Below are positions 1 to 9,449 of a DNA stretch of 32,790 nt, piece by piece (position 1 is the stretch's first letter; each line of letters starts with the position of its first letter). Origin of the DNA: Entrophospora sp. SA101. Lineage: Eukaryota; Glomeromycota; Glomeromycetes; Entrophosporales; Entrophosporaceae. The notes beneath the pieces are model-generated. The model made no database searches and was not told the origin of the DNA. It saw only the letters and a list, made by a program, of their open reading frames with translations. Position numbers and translations under genes: made by a program. The DNA lies in the NCBI GenBank assembly GCA_958430865.1, contig CAUDNR010001846.1:42995-75784 (forward strand). Reading direction: 5' to 3'.

Positions 1-333
1 GGCTGTATTTGCTCTTTAGCTCTTTGATAGCTTCATTTATTACTTTAATTTTTGGTTGTAATATTATAAATTGTACTCTTCTTTTACTTTTATCTTTTAT
101 TTTTATTATTGGTTATTATAATTTTATAATAAGGTACTCATTCAAATGATAATGCTTATTTTACAACATAGGAAGCAAAAATAAATAAATCAAATTCATA
201 CACAATAAGTGTTTATTATAATTTGAAAAAGCAAGTTTTACATGTCAATATAAATGGGAATGAAAAGAAATAAGTTATGTTCGATAAAAGAGTTAAATAA
301 TAATACGAATTGAAATACACACCCCTAATAATA

Positions 334-360
334 CAGGGTTGGGATTCGTACTTGTACTTA
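334..360. repeat. hAT-like terminal motif fragment (also 17887-17913)
   Basis: CAGGGTTGGGATTCGTAC matches the left end of the composite repeat at 12020 (CAGGGTTGGGAATCGTAC). The CAGGGTTG start resembles hAT-type termini. It lies about 145 bp upstream of the duplicated gene's start codon. No matching right end or target-site duplication was seen nearby, so it is a solo end or fragment. Confidence 0.5.
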
Positions 361-480
361 TACACGAGTTTAATATTAATATTTAAATTTTCACGTGATT
401 TTCATTGAAGTTTTCAATGATCGCCATTTTCGTCATATATAGTAGATCAAGGGATTAAAATTAATAAATATTTGATTAAT

Positions 481-1100
481 ATGAGCAAATTTAAAACAAC
501 ACCACCTCTTGTAACTTTGAATGAAACGAATAAAAATCAAGGTTTTAATTTTTAATATATATTAATAATAATAATTATAATTAAAATTATATACAAGTAT
601 TTATGGCGAAAAATTATTTTACAAGTAATATTTATTTAATATTTATTGTGAAATAGTTGAAATACACCTTCATGAACCTCTAATTCAAAAACCTAGATCT
701 AGAAAGAAAAGAATAGGTTTGCAAATTTTGAATACACTGACAAGGTTGGAGGTTTTGTTGGATAAAGAGGAATCGCTTGCAAGTTCAGATACTAAAATAG
801 AGAACTTGAACCAGGTCTGTGAAATTTCTTTTTTATGAATGAATTGGGCGGCTGTGATCTTTTTGAAATATTATCATCGAATCAATTGAAAAGAGCAAAG
901 GAAAAAAAACCAAGTGTTTAATTAGCTGATTGATTGATAGTTTTTAATCATTATTATGGGAATTAGATTATCAGATTAGATTAAATAAATATTATATTAG
1001 TTAAATTTCAAGAAATACATTCCACAAAAAAAATTATTAATTATTAATTAATTAATTTTAAATTATTAGGTGCTCTAATAATATCTATATATTATCTTAA

Positions 1101-1145
<45 letters not shown>

Positions 1146-2201
1146 TGTGATATCTAGCAACAATTCAATAAAAAAGAAATTGAAAATGCACTTTCTGTTC
1201 TAGAGACAATAATATTTCAACTTGAAGATGAAGCTGCATCAAAGAAAGATATTCAAGTAAGTTGGTTAGTTAAACATTATAACGAATAAATGAATAATCA
1301 ACCAAACAAGTGCATATATACAAATAGGTTATAAATAAGTCTATTAATTAATTTTATAAATAACATACTTGAATATTATTATAAGACCTACTTGTTAGAA
1401 CTAGGACTTAGTGATTTATTTCCAAAGTCTGCAAAGAGATTAACCCCCAATACTACATTATTTAATGATTCATCAAACAAAATGAGTGCTATGGGTAAAT
1501 TTCAATTATATATTTACATACATCTATATGCAGTCACTAACAATATTATATTAAATATAGCACATTTTCATGGAATGAATTTACAAAATCAATTAGTTTC
1601 AGTATCTTTACAACTCCAACAAGATATAAAACTTACAAATCATAAATATATGGCACATCAATTAGCATTACTTTATGTAAGCAAAATATTTCCTAAAAAC
1701 AAATATATGCAAATTATTAAAAAATTGAATATTATATTGAATATTCTAATATTTTTAGCAATGTCTCAATCAAGCTAGTGGACCATTTCTTAAATATAGA
1801 TCTCGCGTAGAATTACATTTTGATGCTATAAAAGCATTATCAAATAGTTCAGAAGAACCTCAACTTGATGAAGAACAAAAAAAATGGTTTGTAAATTATT
1901 ATTATTATTATTTTTTTATAAGGAAAAATTTTAATCATTATTTATTATAATTTTATGTTTAATATATTTATAATTTATATATGTTACAATATATTTATAA
2001 TTTGTATGTTTTAATATATTTAATATGTTTATAATATTTATAATATAAATAATTATTTTCAGGTTATCAGAATTAACTGTCGATATTGTAACAGGAGTTT
2101 TATTCAGTGGTAGACCAGTTACTACAATGTCACAACCTTTGGCTGTTTATTTGAACAAAATTGGTGATGTGGCAATCGCTAATAAAACGATCTTGGATTA
2201 G
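481..2201 (+). CDS. Six-exon protein of unknown function (copy A)
   Basis: I do not recognise the family. A consistent model has exons 481-541, 657-814, 1158-1256, 1386-1494, 1775-1886 and 2063-2201, with matching phases at every junction, giving 225 aa from ATG 481 to TAG 2199-2201. The 5-6 junction uses a donor inside the Trp codon (AAATG|GTTTGT) and the acceptor TTTTCAG. Exon 5 must start at 1775 after CAAG; the earlier AG at 1758 would bring a stop into frame. The protein starts MSKFKTTPPLVTL, then has a basic stretch (QKPRSRKKRIG), charged probably helical segments (TRLEVLLDKEESL, KKEIENALSVLET) and ends VAIANKTILD. There is no signal peptide or membrane segment. The near-duplicate at 18034-19716 keeps the whole frame, so it looks like a real gene. 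A helical adaptor or subunit is a guess only. Confidence 0.75.
1102..1144. repeat. ATT trinucleotide microsatellite in intron 2 (also 18655-18697)
   Basis: About 14 ATT units lie just before exon 3 of the duplicated gene. The tract has the same length in both copies (18655-18697). Such tracts mutate quickly, so equal length argues for very recent copying or for an assembly-level duplication. Confidence 0.95.
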
Positions 2202-2779
2202 ATAAATGAAATTTCTTTAAATGTGAATTTTCTTTGCTTAAATCAAATAATTCAAGCCTTTATTTATTTTTCTTCATACTAACAATTATTTAAAAGCTAA
2301 ATGTATATCTTATAATTTTAGTGATATTTTTTATTCTAATTAATTAATTAGTTAGAAAGTTAATAAAAATAAATATTTAAATATTTAATCTTATCCATGA
2401 AAAAAAAAACAAATGATGTTATTTTGTTTAATAGCAGCAAAGTGCCACAAACAGACTCTAGGGGATCAAGATACCAAAGTTATACTGTGAGACCCCACCA
2501 CATTTTTTTCGTGATTTATGAAGGTAAAATGCATCACTCACAACTTGATATTCATGGTGACGAAAAATTAGGTATACTTATTTAAAGTCACAATTCCAGG
2601 TAGTGGTGTAACACTGGTAAAATCTCTAATTAATTGAATAAATCAAGTTCTAAAAAAAAGCAATTATAAAAAGAAAAACTATCATTACAAATCGCTATTT
2701 TTATTATGATTGATTATGTATGATAAACCAGCAAGATTAATTATAAATGCATGTATTTAGCATTATATTATCATTTGAA

Positions 2780-3318
2780 TACAATTTAGAAATTAACCAT
2801 ATCATCATGCTCCCGTTTAAAGCAAGCATCACATACCTTGGAATTAAGAAACGAGGAATAGATTGTCATTATGTGATCAATCCTACCAGCTCAATCGTAA
2901 TCGACAATTTTAATGTTTTAACCCATCGTTGTTATCCTTCACAAATCTCGCACCATGCATCTTTCTAACAACCTCTTTCCAAGCATTTTTTTTTTCTTGA
3001 TTTCTGTAGGTTCATGTAGAGACAAATGTTCATAATCGCTATTAGTGAAAACTAAAGAGTTTCGCAACTGTGCGAAAGTCAAAAGGTTTCGCCCACAAGT
3101 CGAAACTAGTTTTGACTTTTGATTCGGTTTTGACATATAACTCTTAATTTTACTTTCGCCCCTTCAAAATAGTTTTGGCAATCGCTATCTAAAACCTCCA
3201 TAACAACCATATACCATCCTCCCAGAACATTCTTATAACCAAAAAGGTAAGGGACAATGCCCAAAACTGCGTAGAATTTGTGCGCATCTATTCGATATCG
3301 CTCCGCAAACTTCACAAG
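2780..3318 (-). pseudogene. Kinase-like domain pseudogene (copy A)
   Basis: Read on the minus strand, pieces follow protein-kinase-like order: KFAERYRIDAHKFY, then LFGYKN and GWYMVVMEVLD (3106-3315, hinge-like), then LHEPTEIKKKK (2939-3136), then near 2900 VDYD followed by TGA and AGRIDH. In the family as I recall it the last motif is DFDWAG, so TGA replaces a Trp codon. The copy at 20430-20965 still has the catalytic-loop-like segment FVQGDLRNLNIL that copy A has lost by deletion. Several frames are needed, so it is not functional. The link to AM-fungal kinase-like (Crinkler-associated) proteins is from memory and unverified. Confidence 0.55.
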
Positions 3319-3325
3319 TAGTTAC

Positions 3326-3841
3326 CTTGGGACATCGTTATTGCTTTCTTGTTCAACAACAAACAGTAATTTGTGTTTGTACAGTTGCTTGAGTAGCAAA
3401 ATTGAATACTTGTTAAAGTGTGAAATCGACAAAATTAAACCGGTACAACGTCAATTGATATTTTTGGTTGAATTCTTTATTTTTTTGTATGTAATTTTGA
3501 TACTGTTTTTTGATAAAAAGGATTTTTTATAAAAGTTTCATTCATTTTAAAAAAAATCCATACCACACCATATTAAATAATATTTAAAAAAATAAATTTT
3601 GTCATCGATATTCAATTCTAATTGCTTCATTAAAGCAGTCGCTGCAATTGTCAATAGTATATCTGGCACTGCGATATATAGAACAGCAATAGGCGGTTTC
3701 GTGGAATTGTTTGTTTAAGGGATTTTTTAATAACAATAAAGATAAGAACATCACCAATTTTAACGAAAAACCTTTAATTGTTCTAATTGGTCGTTTTTGA
3801 AATTTTTTGTTTACATTAACTAAATGTTTTTAAAATTTTAG
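3326..3841. other. Intergenic, no supported gene
   Basis: Sequence between the end of repeat copy A and the exon-like frame at 3842. Short frames exist, such as 3278-3532, but they have biased composition and no recognisable motif. I see nothing that supports a gene or RNA. Confidence 0.4.
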
Positions 3842-4087
3842 CTACATTTAACTCAAACAATTATCGTTAATGACAATGAGGGGTTTTCCAAAGAAGACTT
3901 TCCAATAGATCAAAGTCAAATTTTGATATTTTCTGGTGTGGTGCAAAACAATTCTTATGTTAAAGACAACACAAGAGACAATTTAATTGTCAAACGAAGA
4001 ATCTATAATATAACTACCAAAAACTCGACTGATTCCAGCATATATGTTTCTTATGAACATAATAATAGATATTTAACACATTCTTAA
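3842..4087 (+). CDS. Possible terminal exon, unknown protein
   Basis: An 81-codon frame opens directly after a pyrimidine-rich TTTTAG acceptor and runs to TAA 4085-4087. It lacks an ATG and would be a last exon. The translation has balanced composition (starting LHLTQTIIVNDNEGF, later SQILIFSGVVQNNSYVKDN, ending YVSYEHNNRYLTHS), unlike shadow frames nearby. I could not connect an upstream exon with confidence; the region 3600-3720 is a candidate. The family is not recognised, and it may equally be a gene fragment. Confidence 0.35.
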   Translation, partial: LHLTQTIIVNDNEGFSKEDFPIDQSQILIFSGVVQNNSYVKDNTRDNLIVKRRIYNITTKNSTDSSIYVSYEHNNRYLTHS

Positions 4088-5119
4088 TTTAGTTTTTTTA
4101 TTATCTGTTATAAAAAGCTCACACACGATGCTCAGTTAAATAGTAATAGTATTTTTGACCCATCACATACGATGGGAAGACTTGGTAGACAAAGTAAAGA
4201 GTATATAACGAAAAAAATTTTTTATTGGTTTTAAAGGAAAATGGTTTTTATGAAATGCAAAGTATTGGTAAGATATCATCGGTAAAAAAAAAATTATTTA
4301 TTAAAAAAATTATATGTTTACTGTGTGATAAATTTAATCATCTTTACGGATTGTTAAAAAATTGATCAGCGGCTGCCTCGGATTATTATAATTAACGTAC
4401 AAGTAAGGTCGGCAATTGTTGTATCCACTACCAGCTTAAAGGCATGACAATCCAAAGGGGTCAATCGTGAAATTCATGGTGTGCGAGCATATTCTAACAC
4501 AATTTGTCGCGATCTTAATGCTGCGTTGAACATCCTTCAAATGTTTTTGGCAATGGCATGAGCCGAATATTTTTAAAAGAAATAACAGAAACATAATGAC
4601 CATTTCCGGTTTACATAAGGAATGACAGCTGTATATAACAAGAAACACTTTTGATAAATCTTTTAAATAATAAACTCTTTTAAGTAAAACTCTTTTAAAT
4701 ACTTTAAATATTTTAAATTATTTTACAGTACAATATTTAAAATATTGATTAAGAAAAAATTTTTTTTCATTAAGGTTTAATAACATAATTCTAAAGTGTT
4801 AATGAAAGTGAGAGGAATAAAGATGCTAGTTCACGTGAGGATGAAAATTGATCTATTTGTGATTGGTAAGTTGTCAGATGGCCCATACACAATTGGAACA
4901 ACGCCTACTAAATATGCATTTAATAATAAAAAGAATAATAGTAGTAATAGTGAAAGTTAGACTTTTATATGTATTTTTCTTTTTATTAATTTTCTTTTTA
5001 TTGTTTAATCCATTGTCCGTAAAAAAAAATTTATTAATTCCAAGTCATGTGTCCACTAATTTATCATTGTTTATAAAAAACAAAATTACGATCTAAATCA
5101 ATAAAAATTAATTTTAAAA
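4088..5119. other. Intergenic, no supported gene
   Basis: AT-rich sequence with homopolymer runs. A minus-strand frame at 4436-4648 has a weak zinc-ribbon/TnpB-tail look but too little to call. The frame at 4863-5096 is low-complexity hydrophobic and reads as noise. No RNA gene seen. Confidence 0.4.
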
Positions 5120-6140
5120 ATGACAACCAAAGAAGAAATTAAAGAAAAATTAAACATTGGGATGTTGAAGGAGGTGAAGGGGAAATTGAAGAAGTTTAAA
5201 GAAGGGGAGGATGATGGGCAATGGTTGAAGAAGTTGAGGAGTAAGACAAGAAGTAGCAATCTTAGTGAAACAGAGGAGCAAGAGAAGGCGAGGCTGGAGG
5301 AAGAAGAGAAGAGGTTGAAAAAAAAAGAGGAGAGGTGGGGAAACGAAGTAGTAGAATGGAATAAAAGGTTGCGTGAATTCAACGAAGAAAAAGGTAATGA
5401 ACAAATTGCGTAAAAAAATATACAAAAAATTATTTTTCGTTCTTTCCATTTATTTTACACTTTTTCCTTCAATAATTCAATTTCGATACTTTTTCATTCT
5501 TTAATCGGTGAAGGCAAGTACTTTTATACACCGGATATGGTGTTAATTTGTTTGTCTCTATATATGTTCTTTTAGTACTTAATAATCTCTCCCTTGCACA
5601 AGCCTCTCAAAAATATGTCATTACTCCTAAATTTATTTTGTCTTGGATTCAAAAATATAGAAGACCAACTAATGAAGTTCCTCCGAAGGTAAATTAATGC
5701 AGTATTGCATATTGATATCCTAATTTATTTACTTACCATGTTTTGTGTTCCTACTATTCCAGCTTATAGCCACATATGGAAATAATTTCAAGTTTCTTGG
5801 TAAAGAAGAAACAACAGAACAGCTTTTGAATGGAACCTTAAATAAAAATGGTATTATAAAACGTTATTATGCACATCGGAATAAATTAAGGATCGTAATT
5901 TTCACCCAATTCCGTTTATTGCAGCAGGACCTGGGTACTGGGAAAACTTGGGTATTAGAAGAAAGTTTGAATATGTTGAAAAAATGTGTAGAAAAGATGA
6001 TGATGTTGATTTAAAAGAACTGGTATATAATGCTGTGCTGATTGATGCTACATATGGGAATGGTTGTGCTGCTTCTGCAACAGATAGTAATATTGGTGGT
6101 GAAACAAGTTTGTCATTAAGAGCATCAGGAAACTTTTCCC
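5120..6140 (+). pseudogene. P-loop NTPase gene, broken at Walker A
   Basis: The 5' half splices cleanly: exon 1 5120-5393 (ATG 5120; Lys/Glu-rich coiled coil including ARLEEEEKRLKKKEER), exon 2 5576-5688 (VLNNLSLAQASQKYVITPKF) and exon 3 from 5763 (LIATYGNNFKFLGKEETTEQ). Past about 5890 the frame must shift: HPIPFIAAGPG in one frame, GTGKTWVLEE (5936-5965) in another, then RKFEYVEKMCRK to NAVLIDATYGNGCAASATD and ETSLSLR back in the previous frame. Put together this is a Walker A motif GPGTGKT with an extra G. The sequence after SLSLR runs into repeat DNA near 6135, so the 3' part is missing. It resembles multi-copy P-loop proteins of AM fungi that I associate with Crinkler-type genes; that assignment is from memory. 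No substrate can be assigned. Confidence 0.6.
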
Positions 6141-6318
6141 GCCATAATATTACATCCGTAAGTTTTAATATGAAATGTCGTAATATTACGCATAAAAAGG
6201 ACATAATATTTACACTGAATGTAATAATTGCGTAATTTTTGCGTAATTTTTGCATAATATTACACTATTTACGTAAGTTTACGGCGGGCCCCGTAATATT
6301 ACGCAAATTTGCGTCAGA
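6135..6318. repeat. TAATATTAC-rich palindromic repeat block
   Basis: Four exact TAATATTAC copies (6145-6153, 6181-6189, 6255-6263, 6294-6302) within 160 bp, most inside GCGTAATATTACGC-type contexts, plus tandem GCGTAATTTTT units and a small CGGCGGGCCCCG patch. The block truncates the NTPase pseudogene. TAATATTAC is also the nonanucleotide nick site of geminivirus-type CRESS DNA replicons, but there is no Rep gene here and the motif is likely in AT-rich DNA. It is probably a MITE or tandem repeat. Confidence 0.6.
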
Positions 6319-6354
6319 AAAAATTTCCTGATGAGTCCTCTATTGCGGTCACGT

Positions 6355-6676
6355 TTACTTCGTCGAAAATTATTTCGTCGACAATCATTTCGTTGAAAGT
6401 TTGTTTGATCGAAAGTTCGTTTCATCGAATGTTCATTTCGTCGAAAATTATTTCATCCTCGAGCCAGATACCGAACGAGTTAGGTGTGAGGAGTGTGGAA
6501 AGTTAGTTAAGAAATTAGGTGAGGAAAGCGGAGTGTGTGGGAAGTGTGAGGAAAAATTTGTTTAATTAAGTTTTTTTTTTTTGTGATGAAATAATTTCGA
6601 CGAAATGAACATTCAACGTAGTGAACTTTCGATGAAACAAACTTTCGACTAAATGGGTGTCGACGAAATGAATCAG
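6355..6676. mobile_element. Long inverted-repeat element with internal ORF
   Basis: The left arm (about 6355-6457) and right arm (6585-6676) are imperfect inverted copies, joined at TTCGTCGAAAATTATTTCATC / GATGAAATAATTTCGACGAAA. Each arm is built of short subrepeats of the type TTTCGTCGAAA spaced about 14-16 bp. The loop (6458-6584) holds a zinc-ribbon-like ORF. No clear target-site duplication was found. The structure fits a foldback-type or MULE-like non-autonomous element. Confidence 0.7.
6461..6565 (+). CDS. Small zinc-ribbon-like ORF inside inverted repeat
   Basis: A 34-codon frame starting at GAG 6461 encodes EPDTERVRCEECGKLVKKLG then EESGVCGKCEEKFV and TAA. It has two CxxC pairs (CEEC and CGKC) separated by 13 residues, the layout of a treble-clef or zinc-ribbon knuckle. 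The frame has no ATG here but stays open leftward through the repeat arm to at least 6362, so it may be an exon or the tail of a longer protein. It could be a remnant of a host gene's zinc-binding domain captured by the element. No function assigned. Confidence 0.4.
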   Translation, partial: EPDTERVRCEECGKLVKKLGEESGVCGKCEEKFV

Positions 6677-6718
6677 ACCCATATTTTTTTACAACATAAA
6701 TAATTAAATATATAAAAA

Positions 6719-7210
6719 ATGACTTCCACACATTTATTTTTTAACAATGTTTTTACTGAAACGCATCCCAGTTTAATTGAGTTAGAAGAATCCTTTGCTA
6801 ATTTGAGAATAGGTTATATGCCTAATTCAATTATCAACAAAAATGAATAAATAGTTAATGAAGCAGAAGAAAGGCATAATGTAGTGGAAGAAAGTTAAAA
6901 TAAAATAGAATTACTGATTGACAATCACTAATGTTGAATGTCAAAAATGCATCATCGATGATGACATGATTAGATGATACCTGACAAAATGTTTTTTGTC
7001 ATAATTAAACATAATAAATTTATATTCATTGAAATGTCAAATGGTAGTCAGCTTCAATTTGTAAATGTTAACTCAAGTGTTGATGATAATTTATTTCATC
7101 AATTCATTAATGGCATAGGAGACTTTGATGAACCTTTCTTTGAAGTTAACATAGCTTTAATAGGACAGGTTTCTGCAGGAAAATCAATTAATTGGCCAAA
7201 TAAATCTTGA
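6719..7210 (+). pseudogene. Dynamin-like GTPase fragment
   Basis: A frame at 6974-7210 ends with FFEVNIALIGQVSAGKS, a P-loop of the GxxSAGKS type seen in dynamin-superfamily GTPases (family knowledge: GDQSSGKS-like). After GKS, where a real protein would continue with switch regions, the reading breaks off into INWPNKS and a stop. A short ATG frame at 6719-6847 (MTSTHLFFNNVFTETHPSLI..) could be an unrelated first exon. No G2-G4 motifs follow. I read this as a truncated copy of a multi-gene GTPase family. Confidence 0.4.
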
Positions 7211-7399
7211 ACTAGAGATAAATCTGTTTTTCTTTTCATTTATCGGATCAACTCACTTATTTCACTTATCAAAAAATGATGGTATTGAGCCAGAATTAAA
7301 ATATCACAACAATCATAATTGTTATATTTGTAGTCCTACTCTATTCATAGAAACATCTTCATCAAATCCATCACCTTTAAATACTGTTGGTTCTCAAAC

Positions 7400-7657
7400 T
7401 CATACTAAAAACAAATAATTTATGAGGAAAAAGTGAAAAAGGGAGCATTGCTTGAATGTATTTCTTTAAATGAAGCCCTATCAGAAGTCCAAGATGCTCA
7501 AAATCTTAATGATGAACCTAACTCATTACAGCAAGGATTACTTGCCCTTACCACTCCTCTCGTCACTTTCAATGTCTGTTTCCTTGTTTAGAAAGTGCAT
7601 CAGTTTCACGGATCTTAGATGGTACTCAGAGGGAAGTAGTGGAACATCTGGTTACTA
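7400..7657 (+). pseudogene. Decayed coding fragment interrupted by MITE
   Basis: Coding-like text in more than one frame: CISLNEALSEVQDAQNLNDE then LALTTPLVTFNVC, a shift, then PCLESASVSRILDGTQREVV and EHLV, ending exactly where the MITE starts at 7658. No matching continuation was recognised after the MITE at 8126. Family not recognised. Confidence 0.35.
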
Positions 7658-8125
7658 CAGTGCAGGACACCTAATCCCGCAACTTACTGCGCCACGATGA
7701 CGGATTTTGGGAAAAAATTTCCAATCAAAAATGCAATAAAAATTGATTTGTCATGTGATATTTCCTAGTCATTCCATAAATAGTAAAATCGGCAATAAGA
7801 ATAAACATTGGATTACCTAATATGGATGTGATCATCAACTAAAAATTCAAAAACTTTTATTTTGTTTCAATTTGTTCATTTTTATATATATATAAATCGC
7901 GTGTAACGCGACAGTTTTGGGCTTAACATAGTAAACTTGTGCAACTTTGAGGCTTGATCTCTCCATGGTAATGTGACATATCAACAAAATGAAATCGTAG
8001 CTTTGTGGAGAAAGGTCTTAGCTTCAAAATCATGTTTTGTTTTTTTGGTGTTACATTTCCATTTTTGGTATACTAAAGGATATACAAGACCAATAAAAAG
8101 TTGTGGGACTAGGTGTCCTGCACTA
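7658..8125. mobile_element. MITE, Tc1/mariner-type, 468 bp
   Basis: Terminal inverted repeats CAGTGCAGGACACCTAATCC (left) and, reverse-complemented from the right end, TAGTGCAGGACACCTAGTCC, extending to about 28 bp with few mismatches. Both ends are flanked by TA (7656-7657 and 8126-8127), the expected target-site duplication of Tc1/mariner elements. No transposase ORF inside. An internal small hairpin (TCGCGTGTAACGCGA, near 7897) is present. It inserted into the decayed coding fragment 7400-7657. Confidence 0.85.
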
Positions 8126-8228
8126 TAGTAAAATGAAATGATTAAACTATGGTAAAGTTAATATGAAAATATAACATCATGATTTAGATAGAAATTTTTT
8201 AGTAAAGAAATAAGAAAGGGGAATATTA

Positions 8229-8650
8229 CTAGGATAGCTCTTCAATATCCCAACTATCTTCACTACCAGTAAATTTCCATTCGTAATCCCAGTCATTTGT
8301 GAATGGTCCACGATACTTATCTTTTTCACCTGAAAGCTGGACATAGAATGAAAGGTTAAAACTTTTTACATCATCATACACTTCAACACTAAAACCATTG
8401 TGAGCATATGAACCTCCATTTCTTATTTCATATCCATTTTGCATGATTGAAAGCATGCCATATGTACCTGTCCACATTTGTTATGGACCCAAATTGTATG
8501 ACCTGTATAGTAAACATAGTGTTGTTAGAACATACAATTAATTTTTTTCAAAGTGTGATCATTTAAAAAGTATTTACTTTCAATGAGTGGCACAAGTGTT
8601 AGACCAATCGTTAGATTAAAGATGATGGCAATGATTAGGTTGAATTTCAT
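8229..8650 (-). CDS. Small secreted protein, probable frameshift
   Basis: Exon 1 (8650-8578) encodes a clear signal peptide, MKFNLIIAIIFNLTIGLTLV then PLIE. A phase-1 intron (8577-8503, GTAAAT..ACAG) joins to exon 2, giving S-HTIWVHNKCG. One base then appears to be missing near 8480, because the good frame resumes as TGTYGMLSIMQNGYEIRNGG and continues through GFSVEVYDDVKSFNLSFYV and GPFTNDWDYEWKFTG to TAG 8229-8231. Joined, the mature protein would be about 90 aa. The start TIWVHNKCG and the beta-rich pattern recall thaumatin-like or other small secreted fungal proteins, but I do not assign a family. A secreted effector is possible. Either a real -1 mutation or a sequencing error breaks it. 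Confidence 0.55.
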
Positions 8651-8989
8651 GATGAGTAATATTTGATTATAAAAATTTTTACTTTTTTTCTTGTTCTCGA
8701 GGTATATATATATATATATATATTGGATTCCCGATTAATAGTCCGGATATGAACAAAATCGGTCCATTCTAAAATTCTTTTATGGGAAAAAATCCCTAAC
8801 CTTTTTGTTTGTATGGGTGATCTTTTGCATATTAAATATAACTTTTTAAAAATAACTCTATTGGCCTTGTTCACTCGCAAGCTCGTGCTCAGATTTATGT
8901 AGTCAACTATATATTTGACTGACAATGAAAATATCAAAAAAAATGCGTCAAAATGTAAATTTATTTTTAAAAATTTTCACATGACAAAA

Positions 8990-9449
8990 AACGATTGGGT
9001 AACTTGTTTGAATGATAATAAATACTTGTATATATGTTTATTACATGGCGCTTGCAACAGGATAATGATCCAAAACACACATCACATGTTACAAAAACCT
9101 TCATTTTTGAAAAAAGAATTTGCATAATAGACTGGCCATCCAACAGTCATCACCTTAATCCCATTGAAAATATGTGGTATATCATAAAAATAATGTTGAA
9201 AAAGGACTCCAAGAAATATTGACGAAGAATTCCTTGGGAAACAGTCAAAAATATTATTATGTCTATGAAACAGAAATGTGAGTTGGTTTTTAGAAAAAAA
9301 CCAATGGTATAATTCTTATTGATTTTTTTTATTTAATAAAATATTTGATAAGCTTTCAAATGAATCTATTTTTGTTTATTTACCTTGCATAATTGTTGAG
9401 ATATGTGATTTTTTGTGCGCGCCATTTTTTTTTTGAAACACACTGTATT
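8990..9449 (+). pseudogene. Tc1/mariner transposase fossil and right terminus
   Basis: Frame 9034-9222 reads WRLQQDNDPKHTSHVTK then IDWPSNSHHLNPIENMW, the classic second Asp (QDNDPKHTS) and third acidic residue (PIENMW) blocks of Tc1-type DDE transposases, followed by an in-frame stop and then RRIPWETVKNIIMSMKQKC. The catalytic core upstream of QDN, including the first Asp, is not recognisable. The segment closes at 9418-9449 with GCGCGCCATTTTTTTTTTGA AACACACTGTA, a typical terminal inverted repeat ending at TA. No left end found; a truncated dead copy. Confidence 0.8.

Larger units (their letters stand above)
1..3325. repeat. Large direct repeat, copy A
   Basis: This segment recurs at 17554-20968. 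From 1 to 1909 it appears identical to 17554-19462 with a constant offset of 17553, including exons, introns and a 43-nt ATT microsatellite. From 1910 onward substitutions and indels appear: exon 6 of the resident gene differs at 10 of 139 positions, and the downstream pseudogene has larger indels. Homology ends near 3325, after a shared stretch around CTCCGCAAACTTCACAAGTA. Copy A begins at the window edge, so its true left end is not visible. It carries one spliced gene (481-2201, plus) and one kinase-like pseudogene (about 2780-3318, minus). It is either a genuine dispersed duplication with recent homogenisation of the left part, or partly an assembly artefact. Confidence 0.95.

Noticed and set aside
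1392..1778. 128-aa frame read straight through (also at 18945-19331)
   Set aside because: It merges exon 4 with an AT-rich intron; splicing at 1495 and 1774 gives a longer consistent protein.
2397..2585. 62-aa plus frame after the duplicated gene
   Set aside because: The homologous region in copy B (about 19970-20195) is broken by indels, so the frame is not conserved.
4436..4648. Minus-strand frame with a CxxC-like and DVQRSIKIATN segment, reminiscent of a TnpB/Fanzor tail
   Set aside because: The match is short and vague, with no catalytic motif or zinc finger pair; not enough to call.
5098..5449. Two Ser/Leu/Phe-rich minus-strand frames
   Set aside because: They are antisense shadows of the Lys/Glu-rich exon at 5120-5393.
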